From contig WTKN01000128.1 in NCBI GenBank assembly GCA_011524395.1, positions 1 to 48,758 on the forward strand: a DNA stretch of 48,758 bases, in the 5' to 3' direction. Shown here one piece after another: positions 41,575 through 48,758 of this stretch (position 1 is the stretch's first letter; each line of letters opens with the position of its first letter). The notes beneath the pieces were generated by a model, which searched no databases, was not told the origin of the DNA, and saw only the letters and a program-made list of their open reading frames with translations. Made by a program: the position numbers and the translations under genes. The stretch comes from Moorena sp. SS36440bin_2 (GTDB lineage Bacteria > Cyanobacteriota > Cyanobacteriia > Cyanobacteriales > Coleofasciculaceae).

Positions 41575-42704
41575 AAATACTATACCTTACTACTGGAGTC
41601 TCCATAGGAGGTGCGGAGTTGATGTTATATCATCTCCTATCCAAGATAAACCGAAGCCGCTTTACTCCAGTGGTACTGTCTCTAATGGGGCGTGATACGG
41701 TAGGCGATCGCATTCAATCTTTGGGTATACCTGTTGCTCATATTGGTCTTGAACCAGGAAAGGTTCCAAGCCTTCAAGCATTGTCTAAGTTAATTAATAC
41801 GGTGAATACTCTCAAGCCTGACCTAATTCAGGGATGGATGTATCACGGAAATATAGCTGCCAAATTAGCTAGTAGTTTTTATACCCATAAAATTCCACTC
41901 TTGTGGAGCATTCATCATTCAGTTTCTTCCTTGTCATCTGAGAAGAAAATGACAGCATCACTGATTAGAAGTGGTGCTATGATTTCTAAATTTATCCATG
42001 GAATTTGCTTTGTATCTAGTCAAAGTAAATTACAGCATGAAGCGTTGGGATATTCTTCGGAAAACAGCTGTGTAATTCCTAATGGATTTGACACGTCTTT
42101 ATTTAAACCATCCCTGGAAGCTAGAGCAGCTTTTCGTTCTGAGTTAGGGTTGTCTGAGCAATCGGTTTTAATCGGATTGATTGGTCGTTATCATCCCATG
42201 AAGGATCACCCTAATTTTATCCGGGCTGCTTCATTGTTAGTCAAAGAATTTCCTGATGTACATTTTATTATGGTTGGCACAGAAGTTGACCAAAATAATA
42301 ATTTTTTATCTTCCTTGATTCAGGACTTAGGACTATCGAATCATATCCACTTACTAGGAGAACGCAGTGATATTCCTCGCCTTACTGCTGCTCTAGATAT
42401 TAATACTCTGGCTTCTGCCTATGGGGAAGCCTTTCCTTTAGTTATTGGAGAGGCTATGTCTAGTTGTGTTCCTTGTGTGGTAACAGATGTGGGTGATTCA
42501 GCCTGGATTGTTGGTAAGACGGGACGAGTGGTACCCCCAAGAAACTCAGAAGCATTGGCTAGGGCTTGGAAAGAGCTAATTTTGATGGGTAATGAAGGTA
42601 GGAAACTGTTAGGACAAGCAGCAAGATATAGAATCCTTCATTCCTTTTCTATAAACTCAGTTGTCGCTAAATATGAAAGTTTATATGAACTAATTTTAGC
42701 TTAA
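41571..42704 (+). CDS. GT4-family glycosyltransferase 3
   Basis: 377 aa, GT-B. The N-terminus MKILYLTTGVSIGGAELMLY, VIPNGFDTSLFKP, LIGRYHPMKDHPNFIRAASL and YGEAFPLVIGEAMSSCVPCV (E-x7-E) support the family. The 4-bp ATGA overlap with the polymerase shows translational coupling. Confidence 0.93.
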   Translation: MKILYLTTGVSIGGAELMLYHLLSKINRSRFTPVVLSLMGRDTVGDRIQSLGIPVAHIGLEPGKVPSLQALSKLINTVNTLKPDLIQGWMYHGNIAAKLASSFYTHKIPLLWSIHHSVSSLSSEKKMTASLIRSGAMISKFIHGICFVSSQSKLQHEALGYSSENSCVIPNGFDTSLFKPSLEARAAFRSELGLSEQSVLIGLIGRYHPMKDHPNFIRAASLLVKEFPDVHFIMVGTEVDQNNNFLSSLIQDLGLSNHIHLLGERSDIPRLTAALDINTLASAYGEAFPLVIGEAMSSCVPCVVTDVGDSAWIVGKTGRVVPPRNSEALARAWKELILMGNEGRKLLGQAARYRILHSFSINSVVAKYESLYELILA

Positions 42705-42802
42705 AACTAGTGCTGATTGCGTAAGTCATTAATCCTGATAGCTAATTAGGGAGATTTTAATTATTGTAAACCAAGATAACTAGTATTGATTAATAAATAA
42801 TC

Positions 42803-44002
42803 ATGAATAAACTTTTAATAATAACTACTGTTCCGGATACACTCCGTGGCTTCCTGCTTCCCTTGGCTCACCACTTCCGGTTTGAAGGCTGGCAAGTCGA
42901 TGCTATGGCTCAGGGAGTTTCGGCTTGTGAGGAATGCTTGGCAGCTTTTGACCAGGTTTGGGATTTGCAGTGGTCACGCAATCCCTTTGATCCACATAAT
43001 CTACTGTTGGCTCCGCGAACTATCCAAGAAGTAATTGCTCAAAAGAACTATGATATTGTTCATGTACATACTCCAGTAGCGGCTTTTATTACTCGTTATG
43101 CTCTAAGGAGTTTAATAAGGCAGGGAAAACCCAGGATAATTTACACGGCTCATGGCTTTCACTTCTATCGTGGGGGGCAACCTTTAAAAAATGCGTTGTT
43201 TCTGACATTGGAAAAATTGGCTGGACATTGGACTGACTACTTAGTAGTAATTAATCATGAGGATAAAGAGGCAGCTCAGCACTATAATCTTGTGCCACCA
43301 CAACAGATTCGCTATATGCCAGGAATCGGTGTTGATTTGGAATACTACAATTTTGATTCGACTCCTGTAGCTGAGGTAATGGGGGTGTACGATGAGCTGG
43401 GAATAGCACCGGAAAATCCACTATTTTTGTCAGTTGCTGAGTTGATCCCTCGCAAGCATCATCAAGATATTTTAAGGGCATTTGCCTGTTTAGAGCGATC
43501 TGATGTCCACTTGGCATTGGCAGGAGATGGAGATGAAGAGTGGACTCAACAAATGCAAGACTTAGCATCAGCTCTAGGCATTAAAAATCAGGTACATTTC
43601 CTTGGTTTCCGCCGGGATATTCCGACTTTGATACAAGCCTCCATCGCAACACTATTGGTTTCAGAACAAGAAGGACTTCCTAGAAGTGTGATGGAGTCCT
43701 TGTGCCTGGAAACACCAGTGATTGGGACTAATATCCGTGGCACTAGGGATTTGCTGGCAGGAGACTGTGGTCTTTTGGTTGAGGTGGGGGATATCAAGGG
43801 AATCGCTCAGGCCATGACCTGGGTATTAGACCATCCTGAAGACGCATTAGCTATGGGCAAACGTGGACGGGAGCACATGAGTACTTATGATTTACAAAAC
43901 ATTCTGGAACTCCATGAGGCTTTGTATAGTGAAGCAATAAGCGATCGCATTTTGACACCTTTAGGCACTGGACTTTGGCCTGTTTACAATGACTCTATCT
44001 AA
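42803..44002 (+). CDS. GT4-family glycosyltransferase 4
   Basis: 399 aa, GT-B. It has VHVHTPVAAFITRYA, IIYTAHGFHFYRGG, SVAELIPRKHHQDILRAFA, EQEGLPRSVMESLCLETPVI and the TNIRGTRDLL motif. The HGFHFYxGG pattern recalls the PglA/WcaC-like group that often adds the second sugar after a PglC-type initiator (encoded 349 bp downstream). Confidence 0.93.
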   Translation: MNKLLIITTVPDTLRGFLLPLAHHFRFEGWQVDAMAQGVSACEECLAAFDQVWDLQWSRNPFDPHNLLLAPRTIQEVIAQKNYDIVHVHTPVAAFITRYALRSLIRQGKPRIIYTAHGFHFYRGGQPLKNALFLTLEKLAGHWTDYLVVINHEDKEAAQHYNLVPPQQIRYMPGIGVDLEYYNFDSTPVAEVMGVYDELGIAPENPLFLSVAELIPRKHHQDILRAFACLERSDVHLALAGDGDEEWTQQMQDLASALGIKNQVHFLGFRRDIPTLIQASIATLLVSEQEGLPRSVMESLCLETPVIGTNIRGTRDLLAGDCGLLVEVGDIKGIAQAMTWVLDHPEDALAMGKRGREHMSTYDLQNILELHEALYSEAISDRILTPLGTGLWPVYNDSI

Positions 44003-44030
44003 ACAGATGGGCTTAATTCAAGCAGTTTTT

Positions 44031-44079
44031 GTTTAAAGTTTAAGGTTTAAAGTTTAAGGTTTAAGGTTTAAGGTTTAAT
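44031..44079. repeat. Heptamer tandem array (gtttaag)
   Basis: Seven units alternating gtttaaa and gtttaag (last gtttaat), starting 28 bp after the GT4 stop. Confidence 0.95.
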
Positions 44080-44210
44080 GTTGACTAACTGCCGATCTTT
44101 GGGGGGATAATACCAATTCTCGCTGATTACGGTTACACATCAATTTCATTTCCCGATATTCTGATCTCCCGATATCCCCATCTCCAAGTGAATATCTTTG
44201 ATATTAAATC

Positions 44211-44236
44211 ATCCCACGTTATACAAGTCGTGGGAT
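44211..44236 (+). terminator. Hairpin with T-run
   Basis: atcccacg (44211-44218) pairs with cgtgggat (44229-44236) and is followed by ttttaa. It lies between GT4 gene 4 and the initiating transferase. Intrinsic terminator or attenuator. Confidence 0.65.
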
Positions 44237-44351
44237 TTTAAGTATGTGCATGATTAGTCATTAATCACTAGTAATAGCCATTGTGGCAACACATCCCAGT
44301 TCAAACATTATATTTTTTATTTAATAAGAGAAAAACGATAACCTTTGAACT

Positions 44352-44990
44352 ATGAGTAACAAAATTACTAGCAATAACTTACAACCAATAATTAAAGACA
44401 TTGCCGACAGATTTGTTGCTGCAACTGCTCTGATTGTTTTATCGCCTATTATCCTAATTATTGCGATCGCCATCTACTTCCGTATGGCAAGGCCAATTGT
44501 TTTCACCCAACTAAGACCGGGGAAAGATGGTCGTATTTTCAAGTTCTATAAATTTCGCACCATGACCGATGATTGCGACTGCAATGGTAATCTACTTCCG
44601 GATGAAGAACGCCTCACCGCAATTGGTGAATTTCTACGGGAAACCAGTTTAGATGAACTTCCTCAACTTTGGAATGTTCTGAAAGGGGATATGAGTTTTG
44701 TCGGACCTCGTCCTTTACTGGTGGAGTATTTAGATCGCTACAATTGTGAACAAGCACGCCGCCATGAGGTTAAACCTGGTATTACGGGTTGGGCACAAGT
44801 TAATGGTCGCAATACCATTAGTTGGGAAAATAAATTCAAATGTGATGTTTGGTACGTTGATAACTGGAATCTGTGGCTTGATTTTAAAATCCTATTCCTA
44901 ACCTTTATTAAAGTGACCAAGCGCGAAGGTATTGTTAACCCAACCCACTCTACATTAAGTGAGTTTCAGGGGAGCTCTCCCTCTTGTTAA
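44352..44990 (+). CDS. Initiating phosphoglycosyl transferase (PglC-type sugar transferase)
   Basis: Monotopic membrane enzyme that transfers phospho-sugar from UDP-sugar to undecaprenyl phosphate. The short 212-aa form has one reentrant N-terminal helix (~18-40) and the catalytic core FKFYKFRTMTDD, the essential Asp101-Glu102 pair in TSLDELPQLWNVLKGDMSFV, GPRPLLVEYL and RHEVKPGITGWAQVNGRN. It would start assembly of the repeat unit made in this cluster. PglC relatives use UDP-diacetamido-bacillosamine or related sugars. Confidence 0.94.
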   Translation: MSNKITSNNLQPIIKDIADRFVAATALIVLSPIILIIAIAIYFRMARPIVFTQLRPGKDGRIFKFYKFRTMTDDCDCNGNLLPDEERLTAIGEFLRETSLDELPQLWNVLKGDMSFVGPRPLLVEYLDRYNCEQARRHEVKPGITGWAQVNGRNTISWENKFKCDVWYVDNWNLWLDFKILFLTFIKVTKREGIVNPTHSTLSEFQGSSPSC

Positions 44991-45123
44991 TACCAATTAA
45001 ATTTATTCCTGCTACAAGATAATAATCACGTAATGGGCTGATTAATATGTAGCCATAGTGTTTGAAGTGTGAATAACGTCTTGAAATAGTAGCCAATTAA
45101 TTATTAGTTTATTAGATAACAGT

Positions 45124-46194
45124 ATGGATAGTAAAATCATTAATTTTTTAAGCCCGTTATGGGTAGAAACCCTAAAGCAATTACCTCATGATATCTATCA
45201 TATAGCCGACTATTTTAGTCTAGAATCTAGACGAAATCAAGGGATACCGGAAGCAATTGTAATAGCCGATGGGGATAAAATTTTATTCGTTCCTTATTTA
45301 CTGCGCAAATGTGATGACATTTGCAATCAAGACTCAGGGGATTTATTTGATGTAGTCTCTCCCTATGGTTATCCAGGAATTTTATTAAGTGAGGCAGCCG
45401 CTAGCACACCAGGGTTTCCTGATGCAGCAATGGCTGAATTAAAACGTGTGTTATCTGTCAAGGGAGTATGCTCAGCCTTCTTGCGACTTCATCCCATACT
45501 TAATCATAACATCAATGAATTATTTAACCCTAACCCGTTTACCTTCAATGGCGAGACAGTCTCCATTGATTTAACACTCCCTGAGTCTGAAATATGGAGT
45601 CATACCCGCAAAGATCATCGCAATAAGATTAATAAGTGTAAGCGTGCTGGGATGACAGCCAGAATGGTTCCATTTAAAGACTACATTCAGGAATTTATTG
45701 AAGTCTATCAAGAGACTATGGATCGGGTAGGTGCTGCAGGGTTTTATTATTTTAACTATGATTACTTTGTGGGACTTTTAGAGATACTAGGAGAGCAACT
45801 TCACCTCTGTATCGTTGAACTGGATAATCAAATCATATCCGCTGGTATTTACACAGAATGCTGTGGCATCGTTCAAGCTGTCCTGGGTGGAACTAAAACC
45901 CAGTTTTACAAACAATCTCCAAGTGTTTTAGAAACAGATTTTGTCCGACTCTGGGCTAAAGAACGGGGCAATGAATTTTTGCACCTTGGCGGTGGTGTAG
46001 GAGGCGCAAAAGATAGTCTCTACAATTTCAAAGCGGGTTTCTCCAAGCAAAGACACACCTTCCTGACACTACGTTTAATTACTGATCAAGAAAAGTATGG
46101 TTATCTCGTTGATTTACGAGCTAAAGCATTAAACACTGACCCAGAAAAACTCCTCAAATCCAAATTCTTCCCCGCCTATCGTTGTAGTCATTAG
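45124..46194 (+). CDS. FemAB/GNAT-like acyl- or aminoacyl-transferase
   Basis: 356 aa, predicted double GNAT fold of the FemA/FemB/BioF2-like type. It has WSHTRKDHRNKINKCKRAGM (the RKxxRxxIxKAxK-like motif), YQETMDRVGAAGFYYF, LEILGEQLHLCIVELDNQII and NEFLHLGGGVGGAKDSLYNF followed by KAGFSK. FemAB proteins add amino acids or acyl groups to amino groups on cell-wall precursors or glycans. Beside genes for an amino sugar it may decorate the polysaccharide (inference). No signal peptide. Confidence 0.82.
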   Translation: MDSKIINFLSPLWVETLKQLPHDIYHIADYFSLESRRNQGIPEAIVIADGDKILFVPYLLRKCDDICNQDSGDLFDVVSPYGYPGILLSEAAASTPGFPDAAMAELKRVLSVKGVCSAFLRLHPILNHNINELFNPNPFTFNGETVSIDLTLPESEIWSHTRKDHRNKINKCKRAGMTARMVPFKDYIQEFIEVYQETMDRVGAAGFYYFNYDYFVGLLEILGEQLHLCIVELDNQIISAGIYTECCGIVQAVLGGTKTQFYKQSPSVLETDFVRLWAKERGNEFLHLGGGVGGAKDSLYNFKAGFSKQRHTFLTLRLITDQEKYGYLVDLRAKALNTDPEKLLKSKFFPAYRCSH

Positions 46195-46242
46195 TACAGC
46201 GGTTTGCCCTTCAGTTAGGTACAAAGTTCTGTCTGGGTTTTT

Positions 46243-46274
46243 AGGGAGCAGGGAGCAGGGAGCAGGGAGCAGGG
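46243..46274. repeat. Heptamer tandem array (agggagc)
   Basis: 4.6 units of agggagc. It forms the left arm of a large inverted repeat with 46458-46499. Confidence 0.95.
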
Positions 46275-46457
46275 CAGAGGGAAGTCGGAAGTGGGAAAAC
46301 AATCCTATGTACCTGATAGTTTTGCAAATCGCCGTAATTTTTTCAGTGTTAATTATGACTTTTTAATTGTTAGTTGAAAATTTAATTTTTTATCTATTTT
46401 TTTATAGTTTAATTAGGTACATATATTTTTTATACTCTTACCTCTTATGACTTTACT

Positions 46458-46499
46458 GCTCCCTGCTCCCTGCTCCCTGCTCCCTGCTCCCTGCTCCCT
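46458..46499. repeat. Heptamer tandem array (gctccct), inverse of 46243-46274
   Basis: Six units of gctccct, the reverse complement of agggagc. A ~183-bp A/T-rich spacer separates the arms. Both arms are flanked by t/a runs and ggtac-containing sequence (46218-46222 and gtacc at 46508-46512). Confidence 0.95.
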
Positions 46500-46562
46500 A
46501 AAAAAATGTACCTCACCTAATTAAAAACGGCTATACATGCTTTTTACTTTTTGCTTTTTGAT

Positions 46563-47306
46563 ATGACTACACTATACGTAATTGAGAAACACGACCAACT
46601 CTTGTCTATCTGGCGTCGCCAAAATGCCACTAACCTACGGGTGGTTCATTTAGATTTTCACTGTGATATGCGGGGTCTGTTGATCGACCGTCGGGCGCAA
46701 CGAGCCTACCCTATTGATGATATACGCAAGGGTGTAGACGTCGGGAATTTTTTAACTCATGCTATCCTTGAGGGTCGCGTGCAGCAGGTGCGCTGGGTTC
46801 ACGATTTACCAGGGGGTCGGCAGTATGATGTAGGCACCGTTAAGTATGAGAGTGATTGGAGTGTGCAACTGACCCGGTGGCGTTTGGCACAGCAAGGACA
46901 AGTGGGTATCCCCTTAACTTACGAGGTCATGACTTTCCCAGAGTGGTCTGGTCTAGAAGCTGGTGAATTCCTCGATATTGACTGGGATGTGTTCGCCTGC
47001 AAAGACTATCCCGCTGAAACCGTCGAAGCTAGGATAGAAGCATTTTTTGAACGCAACTTTACCTGTGTACCAGAGCAAATTTCCGTTTGCTATTCTCCCA
47101 GATTTTCCCATCAGACTCAACCTCAATTTGAACGAACTATCCAGCGTCTAGCTGGAATGTTCCAAGCCAAAATTGAGCGACTACCTGCACCCCCACCACC
47201 CCCACCAAAAACTTACAAAAAACTTCTTCCTCCTATATTTTACGACACCCTTCGTACAGGTTACTACCAAAGTCAACTCTGGTTGCGTCACCAAGGTATT
47301 TACTAA
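46563..47306 (+). CDS. Conserved-type protein of unknown function, arginase-fold-like motifs
   Basis: 247 aa from the ATG at 46563 (TTG 46551 is the longer option). I do not recognise it securely. VVHLDFHCDMRG (~28-39) and EFLDIDWDVFACKDY (~136-150) recall the DxHxD and DxD metal sites of the arginase/deacetylase fold and UPF0489-like proteins. A poly-Pro stretch (PAPPPPPP) precedes a basic tail (~205-247). No signal peptide. It lies between the FemAB-like and DegT genes in the polysaccharide cluster; deacetylase activity would fit but is only a guess. Confidence 0.7.
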   Translation: MTTLYVIEKHDQLLSIWRRQNATNLRVVHLDFHCDMRGLLIDRRAQRAYPIDDIRKGVDVGNFLTHAILEGRVQQVRWVHDLPGGRQYDVGTVKYESDWSVQLTRWRLAQQGQVGIPLTYEVMTFPEWSGLEAGEFLDIDWDVFACKDYPAETVEARIEAFFERNFTCVPEQISVCYSPRFSHQTQPQFERTIQRLAGMFQAKIERLPAPPPPPPKTYKKLLPPIFYDTLRTGYYQSQLWLRHQGIY

Positions 47307-47342
47307 TAGAGAAGTTCTCAATTGGTGAGGTACTTTTGTTCT

Positions 47343-47370
47343 AGGTTTTAGGTTTTAGGTTTTAGGTTTT
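47343..47370. repeat. Heptamer tandem array (aggtttt)
   Basis: Four perfect units of aggtttt followed by degenerate agggaac, aggtaat, aggtaac and agggaac heptamers to ~47398. Confidence 0.92.
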
Positions 47371-47498
47371 AGGGAACAGGTAATAGGTAACAGGGAACAT
47401 CGGAAAACCTTAAACCTACCCTTCACTGAACGCCAAAGGCGAACAACCTTTAATATTTAAATTTTTTTTATCCTTAAACCTTTCCCCTTAAACATTAT

Positions 47499-47547
47499 AA
47501 ATTCTAAATTCTAAATTCTAAATTCTAAATTCTAAATTCTGCATTCT
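47499..47547. repeat. Heptamer tandem array (aaattct) before the DegT gene
   Basis: Six units of aaattct and one gcattct, ending 17 bp before the aminotransferase ATG. The array would sit in the leader or promoter. Confidence 0.95.
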
Positions 47548-47564
47548 ACATTCATCATTGTCTT

Positions 47565-48707
47565 ATGAATAAACCAATTCTTTTGTCTACACCCCACATG
47601 GGTGATCAGGAACTGGAGTTTGTTAAAGAAGCCTTTGAAACAAATTGGATTGCGCCAGTGGGTCCCCATGTGGATGCTTTTGAGCAAGAATTTTGCCAAG
47701 TTGTGGGTACTCGCCATGGGGCTGCTGTTAGTTCTGGCACAGCAGCCTTGCATCTAGCGCTACGGCTAGTTGGGGTTAAATCAGGGGATGAAGTCTTTTG
47801 CTCTACCCTTACCTTTATCGCTACTGCTAGCGCAATTACTTATTTGGGAGCCAAGCCAGTGTTCATCGACTGCGATCGCACTAGCTGGAATATGGATCCC
47901 GACTTACTGCGGCAAGCTCTAGATTGGCGGGCTCGACTGGGTAAATTACCTAAAGCCTTGGTTTTGGTCCATCTGTATGGTCAAAGTGCTGATATTGATC
48001 CGATTTTAGAAGTTTGCGATCGCTACGAGATTCCCGTGATTGAAGACGCTGCTGAAGCCTTAGGTGCCACCTACAAAGGTCGCTCTCCGGGAACCTTTGG
48101 GGAAATTGGTATTTACTCCTTCAATGGCAATAAAATTATTACTACCTCTGGTGGCGGCATGTTGGTTTCAAACCATCCTGATTTTGTCAGCAAAGCTCGT
48201 TTTCTGGCAACCCAAGCCCGTGACCCAGCCCCCCATTACCAGCACTCACACATTGGCTACAACTATCGCCTCAGCAATATTTTAGCTGGAGTTGGTCGTG
48301 GTCAATTGCGGGTTTTGAATCAAAGAGTAGCAGCGAGACGGCGTAACTTCGAGATTTACCAGGAAGCCTTGGCAGAGCTGCCAGGAATAGAATTTATGCC
48401 AGAAGCCCCCTATGGACGAGCCACGCGCTGGTTAACTTGCCTGACCATTAACCCTGATGCCTTTGGAGCAGATCGAGAGCAGGTTCGCCTGGCTTTGGCT
48501 GCAAAGCACATTGAAACCCGTCCTGTCTGGAAACCATTACACTTACAGCCTGTATTTGCTGAGTGTCACTCTATTGGTGGTGCGATCGCAGAAGATTTAT
48601 TTGAGCATGGTCTTTGCCTACCTTCTGGCTCCAATCTTACCACTGAAGACCTAGAGCGGGTGATTGAAGGGATTAAGGCAACCTCTCGTTGTCTAGTACA
48701 CAAGTAA
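47565..48707 (+). CDS. DegT/DnrJ/EryC1/StrS-family sugar aminotransferase
   Basis: PLP-dependent 4-amino-sugar transaminase, 380 aa. It has the family N-terminus ILLSTPHMGDQELEFVKEAF, AVSSGTAALHLALRLVG, STLTFIATASAITYLGA, VLVHLYGQSADID, VIEDAAEALGATYKG and the catalytic Lys190 in YSFNGNKIITTSGGGM. GYNYRLSNILAGVGRGQL follows. It is of PglE/WecE type and would aminate the 4-keto-sugar made by the CapD-type dehydratase at the start of the cluster. An acetyltransferase expected to complete the sugar may lie beyond the contig end. Confidence 0.94.
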   Translation: MNKPILLSTPHMGDQELEFVKEAFETNWIAPVGPHVDAFEQEFCQVVGTRHGAAVSSGTAALHLALRLVGVKSGDEVFCSTLTFIATASAITYLGAKPVFIDCDRTSWNMDPDLLRQALDWRARLGKLPKALVLVHLYGQSADIDPILEVCDRYEIPVIEDAAEALGATYKGRSPGTFGEIGIYSFNGNKIITTSGGGMLVSNHPDFVSKARFLATQARDPAPHYQHSHIGYNYRLSNILAGVGRGQLRVLNQRVAARRRNFEIYQEALAELPGIEFMPEAPYGRATRWLTCLTINPDAFGADREQVRLALAAKHIETRPVWKPLHLQPVFAECHSIGGAIAEDLFEHGLCLPSGSNLTTEDLERVIEGIKATSRCLVHK

Positions 48708-48742
48708 TATCAAGTCTGGTTGAATACCCATAATTAATGGAG

Positions 48743-48758
48743 CTGTCTCTTATACACA
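48743..48758. other. Tn5/Nextera adapter sequence at contig end
   Basis: The last 16 bases, ctgtctcttatacaca, equal the first 16 of the 19-nt Tn5 mosaic end used in Nextera libraries (ctgtctcttatacacatct). This is residual adapter, not genomic sequence. Confidence 0.93.

Overview
The window looks like a chromosomal contig from a filamentous cyanobacterium. HIP1 octamers (GCGATCGC) are scattered throughout. It carries psaM (photosystem I), a CpcT/CpeT-type phycobilin lyase and a NapA/NhaS3-type antiporter. Its gaps are full of 7-8 bp tandem repeats and of a palindromic family built on the core GGCCACGCTACGCGAAC. That repeat load resembles large marine filamentous genomes such as Moorena (Moorea); this genus suggestion is inference. 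No tRNA, rRNA, CRISPR array or intact transposase was recognised. The last 16 bases match the Tn5/Nextera adapter, so the right edge is a contig end.

Layout. (1) 131-8244, minus strand: a two-partner secretion operon with two tandem paralogous TpsA exoproteins of 966 aa each and their TpsB (Omp85) translocator. A secreted TPR-CHAT protease-like protein (8536-11202) diverges from it behind an array of eleven heptamers. (2) 11549-14442: a ParM/StbA actin-like ATPase, a predicted ribbon-helix-helix/coiled-coil partner, and D-Ala-D-Ala ligase. An IS200/IS605 relic (3' end of tnpB plus right-end hairpin) follows. (3) 15088-21876: ndk, a TerC-type membrane protein, psaM (31 aa), a small conserved membrane protein, two TPR-like proteins and a CPA2 antiporter. 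(4) 22335-30831: AMIN-amidase and murI (cell wall), a GH24 lysozyme, an iron-type alcohol dehydrogenase, a class I/II aminotransferase and a CpcT/CpeT-type protein. (5) 31839-48707, plus strand: a Wzx/Wzy-type polysaccharide cluster. It begins with a CapD-like 4,6-dehydratase fused to a degenerate EAL domain. It continues with a DUF4832 protein, a MurJ-like flippase, four GT4 glycosyltransferases, a Wzy-like polymerase, a PglC-type initiating phosphoglycosyl transferase, a FemAB/GNAT-like protein, an unknown protein and a DegT aminotransferase.

How the genes fit together. In region 5 the dehydratase and DegT aminotransferase would make a UDP-4-amino-sugar. The PglC-type enzyme would load a phosphosugar on undecaprenyl phosphate, the GT4 enzymes extend it, the flippase exports it and the polymerase joins units. 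The EAL module has lost two consensus acidic residues and may let c-di-GMP tune the first step. Two further themes stand out. Small mobile or palindromic repeats lie in frame inside coding sequences: a 121-bp MITE with an 8-bp target duplication in tpsB, and palindromes in the leaders of TpsB and of the CpeT-like protein. The second theme is the saturation of gaps, especially in the polysaccharide cluster, with heptamer arrays.
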